DNA of 64,000 nt from an uncultured Faecalibacterium sp. (GTDB lineage: Bacteria; Bacillota; Clostridia; Oscillospirales; Ruminococcaceae). The stretch covers positions 5,977-69,976 of the forward strand of contig CAKSZS010000008.1 in assembly GCA_934525845.1 (NCBI GenBank), given 5' to 3'. Shown here piece by piece: positions 8,289 through 16,093 of the stretch (the first letter of the stretch is position 1; the number at the start of each line of letters is the position of its first letter). A program made the translations under genes and the position numbers. The notes beneath the pieces were generated by a model that saw only the letters and a program-made list of their open reading frames with translations, was not told where the DNA came from and ran no database searches.

Positions 8289-8410
8289 GGTGCGCCGGAA
8301 GTTTCTCCAAGGACCGTCCGCTGGGGTGGGACCCTGTTGCCGTAGGCAATAGGGCGGGCGATGGAATGGCCCGATTCGTGTCCGAGGAGAAAGCTTCCGG
8401 CGCGCCGACC
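8289..8410 (+). repeat. family-A palindromic repeat, copy 1 (short form)
   Basis: The arm GGTGCGCCGGAAG at 8289-8301 pairs with CTTCCGGCGCGCC at 8394-8406, allowing one G-T pair. Inside it lies the family core: TTTCTCC, AGGACCGTCCGCTGGGGTG, GGACCCTGTTGCC, GGCAATAGGGCGGGCGATGG and GTCCGAGGAGAAAGC. The remainder of the 417-bp gap holds no gene I can support. Confidence 0.85.
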
Positions 8411-8529
8411 TGGGGAAAGCTCTCCGCTGGCCTGCCGTCCTCTTGCTCCCGCTGTGCAGCAGGAGTATAATAAAGCCATGACAGTTCCGCCGCGCGATGC
8501 GGCGTTGAGGACACAGAGGAGGACGCAAA

Positions 8530-9450
8530 ATGAACAAACCGGTATTGGTGGTCATGGCTGCCGGCATGGGCAGCCGCTACGGCGGCATGAAGCAGATCGA
8601 CCCGGTGGGGCCGAACGGACAGGTGATCGTGGATTATTCCCTCTACGATGCCCGCCGTGCAGGGTTTGAGACGGTGATCTTTGTCATCAAGCACGAGATC
8701 GAGGAGACCTTCAAAGCCGCCATCGGCGACCGTGTGGCCAAGGGCATGAATGTGAAGTATGCCTTCCAGCAGCTGGAAGAACTGCCCGCAGGCTACGCCG
8801 TGCCGGAAGGCCGGGTGAAGCCCTGGGGCACCTGCCACGCCGTGCTGGCGGCAAAAGACCTCATTGACGGCCCCTTTGCGGTCATCAATGCAGACGATTA
8901 CTATGGCCCGGAGGCCTTCAAGGTCATGTATGACTACCTGTCCACCCACGAGGACGGCGATTTCTACAACTACTGCATGGTGAGCTACCTGCTGCAGAAT
9001 ACCGTGTCCGAGAATGGCAGCGTGGCCCGCGGTGTCTGCGAGACCAACCCGGACGGCACCCTGCACAGTGTGACCGAGCGCACCCGCATCGAGACCTGCG
9101 AAAACGGCGTGCACTTCACCGAAGACGGCGGCGCAAGCTGGACCGACCTGCCCGGCGATACCCCGGTCAGCATGAACCTGTGGGGCTTCGGCAAGAGCTT
9201 CCTGGATGAAGCCGAGAGCCGTTTTGCGGCCTGGCTGGACAAGAACCTGCCGACCAACCCGCTCAAGTGCGAGTACTTCCTGCCGCTGGTGGTCACCGAG
9301 CTGATCGAGGAAGGCAGGGCCAGGATCCAGGTCCTGCGCAGCACCGACAAGTGGTTCGGCGTGACCTATCGCGAGGACAAGCCGCTGGTGGTGGAGGCCA
9401 TCGCCCGCAAGACCGCCGAGGGCCAGTACCCGGAAAACCTCTGGGCATAA
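8530..9450 (+). CDS. sugar-phosphate nucleotidyltransferase-like protein
   Basis: 306 residues. The N-terminus LVVMAAGMGSRYGGMKQIDPVG is the nucleotide-binding loop (GxGxRxGG...K) of GT-A fold nucleotidyltransferases such as UTP:glucose-1-phosphate uridylyltransferases. The metal-binding Asp pair is in VINADDYYG near residue 120. The last 80 residues lack an obvious left-handed helix acyltransferase. GAGGACGCAAA precedes the ATG. It stands alone, closed by its own terminator, so the sugar it activates cannot be deduced. Confidence 0.85.
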   Translation: MNKPVLVVMAAGMGSRYGGMKQIDPVGPNGQVIVDYSLYDARRAGFETVIFVIKHEIEETFKAAIGDRVAKGMNVKYAFQQLEELPAGYAVPEGRVKPWGTCHAVLAAKDLIDGPFAVINADDYYGPEAFKVMYDYLSTHEDGDFYNYCMVSYLLQNTVSENGSVARGVCETNPDGTLHSVTERTRIETCENGVHFTEDGGASWTDLPGDTPVSMNLWGFGKSFLDEAESRFAAWLDKNLPTNPLKCEYFLPLVVTELIEEGRARIQVLRSTDKWFGVTYREDKPLVVEAIARKTAEGQYPENLWA

Positions 9451-9470
9451 ATTGAACCGAAAACAGCAAA

Positions 9471-9503
9471 AGAGCACCGTTCCGGCCGGAACGGTGCTCT
9501 TTA
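9471..9503. terminator. bidirectional terminator between nucleotidyltransferase and GGDEF-EAL gene
   Basis: Perfect 15-bp inverted repeat 9471-9485 / 9486-9500 with A-rich left and T-rich right flanks. It lies between two convergent genes that stop at 9450 and 9517. Confidence 0.85.
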
Positions 9504-9516
9504 CTATTTTACGCTG

Positions 9517-12231
9517 TTACGATTGTTTTTTAATTTGCGCCGGGGGGGGGGTAAGGGTTGCCGTATCATCTGCAAAGATCCAGATGGTCTCGTGGATGTG
9601 AGAGCCGCTGGAGGAATACGGGGTGATCTTGAGGGTGTAGGGTGCACCGTCTGTTCTGGTGTAGTGCACCTCCACGATCTCGCCGCTCAGCACCTTGCTG
9701 CGCACAAAGCTGTAATCCAGCACGCTGTTGAAGGCGTCGTGGGATTCCGGCACCACATAATGGTCGCGGTAAGCGGTGATGACGGCACGGAAGGAGCCGC
9801 CGGAGGTGTCCAGGATCTTCTGGAAGAAGTCCGGAATGATGATGGGCCGCACGCTGTCGTCCTGCAGATTGACCACATATACGCCCCGGTATTTGGGAGC
9901 CAGCACCCGCAGGAAGTGTTCGGCATCCCGCTTCTGGGTCAGGGTGCGTTCCAGCTTTTCGTTCAGACCCTGGATCTGACGGGCGCGGCCATTGCGGTCG
10001 TAGTAAGCCTGCTTGTCCTGCAGCATGGCCTGCTCCGCCTTGTTCACGGCCTCATCCAGTTTGTGCAGATTGTTGGTGTTCTGGATGCCTACCGAGATCT
10101 CACAGTCCTTTTCCCGCAGGAAGCTGCGCATCCGGTCGGAGGCGGTCCATGCGTCGTAGGGTGGCAGGTTGGGGGTGAGCACGACGAATTCGTCACCGCC
10201 CACGCGGTAGATGCGGCTGCTCACAAAGAACTTGCGGGCGGCGTTGGCAATGGTGCACAGCAGGTTGTCGCCGCTGCGGTGGCCCAGGTGATCGTTCACC
10301 TCATGCAGGCCCACCACGTCGATGTAGGTGCACACCATGGAATCGTAATCCGAATATTGCAGCTCCCGCAGGTCGCTCTCATACTTGCTGCGGTTGGCAA
10401 GGCCGGTCAGGGTGTCGTGGCTGTAGGAGAAGTCCAGCTCCTCGCTGAGCTGGTCGGCCTGGGGGTCCTTCCGCATCCCTACCGTGGCCCAGGGGCTCTG
10501 GGCGCAGCAGCCCCGGCAGGGCAGCACTTCCAGGGTGATCCAGAAATAGCTCTGGCCCACCTGGAGGCGGAACCGGTAAAACTCCGGCTGCTGGGTGTGG
10601 AACAGCAGGTCCTGCAAGGGCCCCAGGTCTGTCTGCTCCTGGAACAGCTCCACGTCATCGGGGTGCAGCAGCCCTCCGTCCACCAATCGGCCGCAGAAGG
10701 CGGTAAAATCCTCCTCCTCGGCAGGGTCGGGGTTTTGCAGGAGGTTGTCCCGTTTGATGATCTGGTAGCTGCCGGTGTTCAGGTTCAGCAGCGAAAGCTC
10801 CAGCACATTGTCGGCGACGATCTGGTAAGCTTGCAAGGCCACAGCAGTCTTTTCCGGGTCCCGGCCTCCGGCCACGGCCCGGCGGTCCTGGCGCAGCAGG
10901 TCCCGGCGCATATCCCAGTAGCTGGCGTTGCTGGGCTGGGCCAGCAGCTCCTCGGCATTTTCCACCGGCATGGGCTTAAAGAAGTAATAACCCTGGTTGT
11001 ACACACAGTCGGCGGCTTGCAGCATAGACACCTGCTCCGGGGTCTCCACCCCCTCGGCAATGATGGGTAGGTTCAGCCGGTGGGCCATATTGATCACCGA
11101 CTGGATGATCTGCACCCCTTTGCTGCGGTTCTGCTGGTTCATGTCGATGAGCTTCATGTCCAGCTTGATGGCATCCACGTTGGTGTCCTTGAGCATGTTC
11201 AGCGACGAGTAGCCGCTGCCAAAGTCGTCCATCATCACCAAGAAGCCCTTGCGGTGCAGGCCCTGGATGGCGTTTTCCACCACCGAGGAGTTCTCGGCCA
11301 ACATGGTCTCGGTGATCTCGGCCAGCAGGAGCTTGGGCTCCAGCTGGTATTTCTCCACCAGATCCGAGAAGATCTGCGGCACGTCCAGATTGATGATGTC
11401 CGCCACCGACACGTTCACCGAGACGGGCACCAGATTGCTGCCGTTGGCCTGCCAGTTCTGCAGGGTCTGGCAGACGGATTCCCAGATGAACTGATCCAGC
11501 CGGGTGATCAGACCGGTGCTTTCCAGCAGCGGCATGAATTCGGCGGGCTGCACGCAGCCGCGGGTGGGGTGGTTCCAGCGCACCAGTGCTTCCATGCCCA
11601 CGATGGCGCGGGTCATGCTGTTGCACTTGGGCTGCAGGAAAAAGGTGAATTCGTGGTTGTCCAGCGCATGCTCCAGCTCACTCAGCAGCTGCTGCTGGGC
11701 CTTGAGGCTGTCCAGCATGGCCGGGGCAAAGCGGTGGATGCCGCTGCCGGAATGGTCCGGGTTCATCACGGCGATCTGGGCGTAGTTGCACAGGGTGGAA
11801 ACATCGGCGTCCGGGTGCTCGCTCACCGGGCACAGGCCGAACGCCAGAAAGAAGGTGACATCCTGATGATTGGGGCTCACGCAGGTCTGCAGCGTGATCA
11901 CGATGTCCTGCTGCTGCACGCGGTCGTCCGGCAGGCAGAGGAAAAAGTCATCGTTGCCCCAGTAGCCCACAGGGCAGCCGGAGGTCTTTTGATAGTCCAG
12001 CAGATGGCTGGCCAGGGTGTTCAGCAGGGTATTGCCCTGTTCGGTGCCGTAAAGCTCGTTGTACAGCCTGAAGTGCTCAACGTCGATGGCCGCGACGCAC
12101 CACTTTTCGGTTTTGTGTGTGTCCAGAAAGTCTTGCAGATGCTGCAGGAAGTTCTCCTTGCGTACAATGGCTGTAAGAGCGCTGGTCTGCGGCGTGTCAA
12201 AGTTCTTCTTTACGTTCATTTCTTCCGACAT
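9517..12231 (-). CDS. GGDEF-EAL-GGDEF cyclic-di-GMP signalling protein
   Basis: 904 residues. I start at 12231 (MSEEMNVKK) because GCGAGGA lies 7 bp upstream. Domain order: a degenerate N-terminal GGDEF fold with GNDDF at 92-96; an EAL phosphodiesterase domain with EALVRW at 214-219, EITETML, DDFGSGYSSL and AEGVET; a PAS-like middle; a second diguanylate cyclase domain with canonical RVGGDEF (GGDEF at 678-682); and a PAS-like C-terminal region. No transmembrane helix is evident, so it is cytoplasmic. It could both make and hydrolyse c-di-GMP. The final codons contain a run of ten C (G10 on the plus strand at 9542-9551), giving Pro-Pro-Pro near the end. Confidence 0.92.
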   Translation of the reverse strand: MSEEMNVKKNFDTPQTSALTAIVRKENFLQHLQDFLDTHKTEKWCVAAIDVEHFRLYNELYGTEQGNTLLNTLASHLLDYQKTSGCPVGYWGNDDFFLCLPDDRVQQQDIVITLQTCVSPNHQDVTFFLAFGLCPVSEHPDADVSTLCNYAQIAVMNPDHSGSGIHRFAPAMLDSLKAQQQLLSELEHALDNHEFTFFLQPKCNSMTRAIVGMEALVRWNHPTRGCVQPAEFMPLLESTGLITRLDQFIWESVCQTLQNWQANGSNLVPVSVNVSVADIINLDVPQIFSDLVEKYQLEPKLLLAEITETMLAENSSVVENAIQGLHRKGFLVMMDDFGSGYSSLNMLKDTNVDAIKLDMKLIDMNQQNRSKGVQIIQSVINMAHRLNLPIIAEGVETPEQVSMLQAADCVYNQGYYFFKPMPVENAEELLAQPSNASYWDMRRDLLRQDRRAVAGGRDPEKTAVALQAYQIVADNVLELSLLNLNTGSYQIIKRDNLLQNPDPAEEEDFTAFCGRLVDGGLLHPDDVELFQEQTDLGPLQDLLFHTQQPEFYRFRLQVGQSYFWITLEVLPCRGCCAQSPWATVGMRKDPQADQLSEELDFSYSHDTLTGLANRSKYESDLRELQYSDYDSMVCTYIDVVGLHEVNDHLGHRSGDNLLCTIANAARKFFVSSRIYRVGGDEFVVLTPNLPPYDAWTASDRMRSFLREKDCEISVGIQNTNNLHKLDEAVNKAEQAMLQDKQAYYDRNGRARQIQGLNEKLERTLTQKRDAEHFLRVLAPKYRGVYVVNLQDDSVRPIIIPDFFQKILDTSGGSFRAVITAYRDHYVVPESHDAFNSVLDYSFVRSKVLSGEIVEVHYTRTDGAPYTLKITPYSSSGSHIHETIWIFADDTATLTPPPAQIKKQS

Positions 12232-12276
12232 GGTCATTCCTCGCGATCTGACACGGCCAGACATCTCTGGACATGA

Positions 12277-12321
12277 TGTTACAATCCTATGTAACAGTAT
12301 AGCACCAAAACTGCAATTTGA
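12277..12321 (-). promoter_or_regulatory. promoter and palindromic operator of the GGDEF-EAL gene
   Basis: On the minus strand TTTTCA and TATACT (plus 12296-12301) are spaced 17 bp. Immediately downstream is the dyad TGTTACA-N6-TGTAACA (12277-12283 and 12290-12296), touching the -10 and covering the start site. That position suggests a repressor, which I cannot name. Confidence 0.55.
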
Positions 12322-12381
12322 AAATAGATTCCGGGAAATCTTTGCAAGGGAAACATGAACAAAAATACAAGAAAAATCTGT

Positions 12382-12410
12382 AAAAAAAGACCGCTGCACA
12401 GGGCAGCGGT
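12382..12410 (-). terminator. terminator of the trmB / small gene / CmpB-like operon
   Basis: ACCGCTGC (12390-12397) pairs with GCAGCGGT (12403-12410). On the minus strand it is followed by seven T, 14 bp after the stop of the CmpB-like gene. Confidence 0.8.
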
Positions 12411-12423
12411 TCAAGCGAAAAAA

Positions 12424-13482
12424 TCAGTCTTTTTTGTTCCGGTATTCCAGCGCTTTGCGCAGGGCAGACAGCGAGGTGTTTTTGGCACCGTGCTTCAGCT
12501 TGGGGTAGGCCCGCAGCATCCGGCGGGGGCCGACGATGCGGGGCGTCCGGAGCAGCTGGGCCTGCATCTCGTCGGAGCGGGCCTGCAGCTCTTCTGCCAG
12601 CTGCTCCAGCCTGAGCAGCTCGGCAGCCCGTTCCGAAGCGCCCTGCGCGGCCAGCTTGGCGGCATTGGCGGCTTCGGCGGCGTTGAGCTTGGCCAGATCG
12701 GATGCTTTTTTCGCGGCCTCCATGGCCTCGTCGGTCTTGGCACGGATGGCGGCCATGGCCGCACGCGGCTTCAGCTTGGGGGCATTGTCCCGGGCCTCGG
12801 CAGCGGCCAGCTTGAGCTGCAGCCGGTGCTCGTCCATCTTCTGGTCGGCGGTCAGGGCGGTGGTGCCCAGCAGCTCGGTCATGGCATCGCTGACCGCATG
12901 GATGCTGTCGCCCAGCTTTTCCATGGTGTCCAGCGTGTCGGCCAGCTTGCTGGCGGAAATGGCGGTGACCACCACGTCCACCGCATACACGGCGTACAGG
13001 ATGCACATGGAGATGACGCCGGCCAGCGGGGGGATCATTGCCACCAGATTGGCAATGACCGGGTGCACGATGCGCATGACCACCAGGGTGCCTACGCCCC
13101 ACAGCAGGCAGAATTCCAGGCAGATGTAGCCGCCGATGTTGAAGGGATAATCGCTGTAGTCCCACCACCGGGTGCGGTAGAGCTTGTACAGTGCCCAGCC
13201 GCCCACCAGTTCCAGTGCGCTGGGCAGGATCACGCCGCCGATGTACAGCAGTAGGATGCTGTGCTGCAAAGGCGTCAGCGCAAACAGCACGATCACCATG
13301 CCGAAGCCGTAGATGGGGCATACCGGGCCGTTGAGGAAGCCGCGGTTGACCAGCTGGCCGGTGGTGACGGCGGCATACACAACTTCCAGGCACCAGCCGA
13401 TGCAGGAATAAATGAGGAAATACGCTAGGACCTGATACAGCGAAAAGCCGCAGATCGTGGTGTCGGTGAGGAAGGAAACCAT
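12424..13482 (-). CDS. CmpB-family (putative ABC-transporter type IV) membrane protein
   Basis: 352 residues. The first about 180 are membrane-embedded with five or six helices and the family pattern YSCIGWCLEVVYAAVTTGQLVNRGFLNGPVCPIYGFG near residues 24-60, then SALELVGGW and WWDYSDYPFNIGGYICLEF. The following about 170 residues are charged and Ala-rich, consistent with a long cytoplasmic coiled coil. The transport assignment of this family rests on annotation only. It is the last gene of a minus-strand operon behind trmB and a tiny Cys-rich gene, 11 bp after that gene's stop. Confidence 0.8.
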   Translation of the reverse strand: MVSFLTDTTICGFSLYQVLAYFLIYSCIGWCLEVVYAAVTTGQLVNRGFLNGPVCPIYGFGMVIVLFALTPLQHSILLLYIGGVILPSALELVGGWALYKLYRTRWWDYSDYPFNIGGYICLEFCLLWGVGTLVVMRIVHPVIANLVAMIPPLAGVISMCILYAVYAVDVVVTAISASKLADTLDTMEKLGDSIHAVSDAMTELLGTTALTADQKMDEHRLQLKLAAAEARDNAPKLKPRAAMAAIRAKTDEAMEAAKKASDLAKLNAAEAANAAKLAAQGASERAAELLRLEQLAEELQARSDEMQAQLLRTPRIVGPRRMLRAYPKLKHGAKNTSLSALRKALEYRNKKD

Positions 13483-13493
13483 AAAATCATACC

Positions 13494-13673
13494 TCAGTTT
13501 TGTTTTCTCACAATTTTGTACTCGTCGCCCAGTTCAAAGAAAGGGCAGGCGGCGGTGGTGCGGGAGAGGTAGCGGGCCATCTCGTCTTCGTCCAGAGACC
13601 CGCCCTGGGCGCAGTAGAAACTGCCGTATTCGTCCTGCAGGTTGTTCAGGCACAGCTCACAGGGGTCAGACAT
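13494..13673 (-). CDS. 59-residue Cys-rich protein (DUF6472-like)
   Basis: A short gene translated from ATG at 13673 to TGA at 13494, giving MSDPCELCLNN at the N-terminus, FYCAQGG in the middle, and AACPFFELGDEYKIVRKQN at the end. Four cysteines (C5, C8, C21, C43) are spaced like a small zinc-binding fold. Its ATG overlaps the last codons of trmB (stop at 13666-13668), so translation is probably coupled. It lies between trmB and the CmpB-like gene on the same strand. The DUF number is my recollection of the family, and the function is unknown. Confidence 0.75.
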   Translation of the reverse strand: MSDPCELCLNNLQDEYGSFYCAQGGSLDEDEMARYLSRTTAACPFFELGDEYKIVRKQN

Positions 13674-14433
13674 GGGCTTCGCCTTCCTGTGCGGCGGCCT
13701 CGGCCTCGGCGGCTTCCCGGGCCATCCGCTTGAGCACCTTCGGCTCGATCCAGGTCACGCTGGCGGGATCCGGGTTCTTGCGGGCCACCAGGGCCTTGAT
13801 CTTGATGCCCATTTCGGTGAACATCCCCTCGTGCTCGGTGCGGATGTTCCACTCCGGTTCGTTCTCGTGCAGGTCGTAGGTCATCCACTCGATGTCGTAG
13901 CCGGAAGCGGGGAAGTACTCCAGGCTGTCGCGGAACAGATCGTCATCGTCGGTCTTGAAGTAGATCTCGCCGCCGTCCTGCAGGAACTCGCGGTAATGGA
14001 TGAGCTGGCGGGGGTAGGTCAGGCGGTGCTTGTGGGAAGAACCGTTCTTGCTCCACGGGTTGCAGAAGTTGATGTAGATGCGGCTGACGGTGTCCTCGGC
14101 GGTGATGACGCCCTCGATCCGCTCGATGTCGGTGCTCATGATCTTCACGTTGTCGATGGGACGGTTCGCGGCCTGATAGGCGGCTTCGATCTTGCGCTTG
14201 GCCAGGATCAGCACCTTGTCGGTGATGTCGATGCCAAGATAGTTGTTCTCCGGATGAGCGCAGGCCAGCTGGGAGATAAAGCCGCCCTTGCCGCAGCCCA
14301 GTTCCAGCACGAAGGGCTGTTCCGGGCGGGCATACTGGGCGTGCCATTTGCCGCCCCAGATCAGCGGTTCATGGACGTGGAAGTCCGCGGCCATCAGCTC
14401 GTCGTGGGCATAGGGTTTGAAACGCATTCTCAT
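13666..14433 (-). CDS. trmB: tRNA (guanine-N7-)-methyltransferase
   Basis: 255 residues. TrmB makes m7G46 in tRNA using S-adenosylmethionine. The SAM-binding motif is FVLELGCGKGGFISQLA near residues 41-57, with the acidic GIDITDK following. NFCNPWSKNGSSHKHRLTYPRQL near 120-142 is the family's conserved catalytic segment (usually NFPDPW; here Asn-Pro-Trp). An AAGGAG site lies 11 bp upstream of the ATG. About 25 Ala/Glu-rich residues extend the C-terminus. It is the first gene of the three-gene operon. Confidence 0.95.
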   Translation of the reverse strand: MRMRFKPYAHDELMAADFHVHEPLIWGGKWHAQYARPEQPFVLELGCGKGGFISQLACAHPENNYLGIDITDKVLILAKRKIEAAYQAANRPIDNVKIMSTDIERIEGVITAEDTVSRIYINFCNPWSKNGSSHKHRLTYPRQLIHYREFLQDGGEIYFKTDDDDLFRDSLEYFPASGYDIEWMTYDLHENEPEWNIRTEHEGMFTEMGIKIKALVARKNPDPASVTWIEPKVLKRMAREAAEAEAAAQEGEAHV

Positions 14434-14490
14434 AAATGTTGTTCTCCTTATAGCTTTAAAGTTGATAGGGAAAGCTGTGCGTATAGATGC

Positions 14491-14610
14491 ACCCTCATCC
14501 GGCGCTTACGCGCCACCTTCCCCCGTCTGGGGGAAGGCTTTGACGTTGCAGAAAAGTTTCAGGCTTCCCCTGGTCGGGGGAAGCTGTCACCGCAGATGAC
14601 TGATGAGGGC
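14491..14610. repeat. family-B palindromic repeat (CCCTCAT ... ATGAGGG)
   Basis: CCCTCATC at the left end and GATGAGGG at the right end are inverted. Two internal hairpins of the CTTCCCC-GGGGAAG type lie between them. It fills most of the 188-bp gap between trmB and the editing protein. Confidence 0.75.
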
Positions 14611-14620
14611 GCTTCCTCGC

Positions 14621-15799
14621 TCATTTTTTCAAAAACTCTTCCACCTGCTCCGGTGCGGCGGCACAGCTGCCCTGGCAGATGCCGGGCTTGCCGCCGCCGC
14701 GGCCGTTCAGCGCGGTGTTCAGCGCTTTGGTCAGGGCGCGGACATCGCCGCCGTTCTGGGCGATGCAGTAGCCGGTGCCCTTCTCGGTGGGGGTCAGGGC
14801 GGCACACAGGCCGGTGGTGGCTTCGCTCAGGCGGACTGCCAGCCGGTGCAGGCCGTCCGGGTCCAGCCCGGGCAGGATGCGGATGGCGTCGGCTCCCGGC
14901 TCCACGGCGGCGGCCAGCGCGTCGAACAGCTGGCTGCACAGGCCGAAGTGGCTGAACTTCAGCGCGGTGTACTCGTCGTACACCCGGTGCACGGCCACAG
15001 CGGTCTGGTCGGCCTTGGCGGAGAGCAGGGCACCGATGTCGGCCTGCCGCGCCCGCATGGCCTGGGCAGCTTCCAGCGCCCGCTCGCCGCAGACGATGCT
15101 CAGCCGCACGCCGCCCTTGTAGTTCTCGCTGGTCAGGATCTTGATCTGGCCCACCTGACCGGTGGTTTTGGTGTGGGTGCCGCAGCAGGCGCAGACGTCC
15201 GCGCCCGGAATGGTCACGATGCGCACCTGGCCGTCGATCTCTTTTTTGCTGCGGTAGGTCAGCTGGGCCAGCTCCTCCGGGGTGGGGTAGGTGATGACCA
15301 CCGGCACGTCCTGCCAGATGATGCGGTTGGCGGCAAGCTCCGCCCGGCGCAGGCCCTCGGCGGAGATGGGCACGCTGGTGTCCATCCGCACGGCTTCCGA
15401 CCCGATGTGGAAACCCACGTTCTCCGCCCCGAACATCTGGTGCAGGATGCCGGAGAGGATGTGTTCGCCGGTGTGCTGCTGCATCTTGTCAAACCGCCAC
15501 TGCCAGTTGAGCCGGGCGGTCACCACAGTCCCCGGGACAGCTTCCGGCGGAAGCTGGTCCACCGTGTGCCAGATGACCCCGCCGTGTTCGTGGACATCCA
15601 GCACCGAAATGCCGGAGCCGTCCGGCAGGCGCAGCACGCCGACGTCCGCCGGCTGCCCGCCGCCCTCCGGGTAAAATATCGTGCCGTCCAGCACGATGCG
15701 TCCGCCGCCGGTCTTTTTGTCCGGTTCGGCGGCAAGGATGACACATTCCGCTTCGGTGCGGAAGGCATCCTGCTCATAGTATTTTTGGGTGCACTGCAT
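14621..15799 (-). CDS. alaX: alanyl-tRNA editing protein, AlaX-L type
   Basis: 392 residues. It has the free-standing editing module of alanyl-tRNA synthetase: TIFYPEGGGQPAD near 41-53, zinc-binding HTGEH near 110, and CACCGTH near 206. A DHHA1 domain follows, ending GGGKPGICQGS. Such proteins hydrolyse mischarged Ser- or Gly-tRNA-Ala in trans. The ATG at 15799 has GGAGG 10 bp upstream; the frame stays open far upstream through malQ, but that part is shadow. A family-B repeat flanks it on each side. Confidence 0.92.
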   Translation of the reverse strand: MQCTQKYYEQDAFRTEAECVILAAEPDKKTGGGRIVLDGTIFYPEGGGQPADVGVLRLPDGSGISVLDVHEHGGVIWHTVDQLPPEAVPGTVVTARLNWQWRFDKMQQHTGEHILSGILHQMFGAENVGFHIGSEAVRMDTSVPISAEGLRRAELAANRIIWQDVPVVITYPTPEELAQLTYRSKKEIDGQVRIVTIPGADVCACCGTHTKTTGQVGQIKILTSENYKGGVRLSIVCGERALEAAQAMRARQADIGALLSAKADQTAVAVHRVYDEYTALKFSHFGLCSQLFDALAAAVEPGADAIRILPGLDPDGLHRLAVRLSEATTGLCAALTPTEKGTGYCIAQNGGDVRALTKALNTALNGRGGGKPGICQGSCAAAPEQVEEFLKK

Positions 15800-15833
15800 G
15801 GTGCGCGTACCTCCAATGCAAAAGATAAAATGG

Positions 15834-15971
15834 CTCGCCCTCTCAGCTTCGCGCTGCTCAGCAGCTCTCCCAAAGGGAGAGCCCTTGGCAAAACCGGAAA
15901 GTTGACCGTGCTGCCAAAGCCTCTCCCTTTGGGAGAGGTGGCACGGCGTCAGCCGTGACGAAGAGGGCGAG
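15834..15971. repeat. family-B repeat with 10-bp terminal inverted repeats
   Basis: CTCGCCCTCT (15834-15843) and AGAGGGCGAG (15962-15971) are exact inverted repeats. Inside are two hairpins, CTCTCCC-AAA-GGGAGAG near 15870 and CCTCTCCCTTTGGGAGAGG near 15920. It fills most of the alaX-malQ gap. Confidence 0.75.
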
Positions 15972-16032
15972 GACGGCTGCCGTAAAAATAAGTATACCAC
16001 GATTTTTGCCTGTGGAAAATAGTCTGCGGTTA

Positions 16033-16041
16033 TGTTATGAT
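16033..16041 (+). promoter_or_regulatory. extended -10 promoter candidate for malQ
   Basis: TGTTATGAT is an extended -10 (TG-n-TATGAT) 53 bp before the malQ start. No good -35 is visible at the right distance, which is acceptable for this promoter class. Confidence 0.4.
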
Positions 16042-16093
16042 AAGAATCAACAATGTTCCCATCCAAATGTTGAAAAGTGAGGAAGGTACTACC

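Noticed and set aside
8289..8410. Insertion sequence or MITE with target duplication
   Set aside because: No transposase and no clear short direct repeats flank the copies; the arms differ in every copy. Listed as a structured repeat instead.
14491..15971. CRISPR array
   Set aside because: Repeated hairpins occur, but there is no regular repeat-spacer periodicity and no cas gene.
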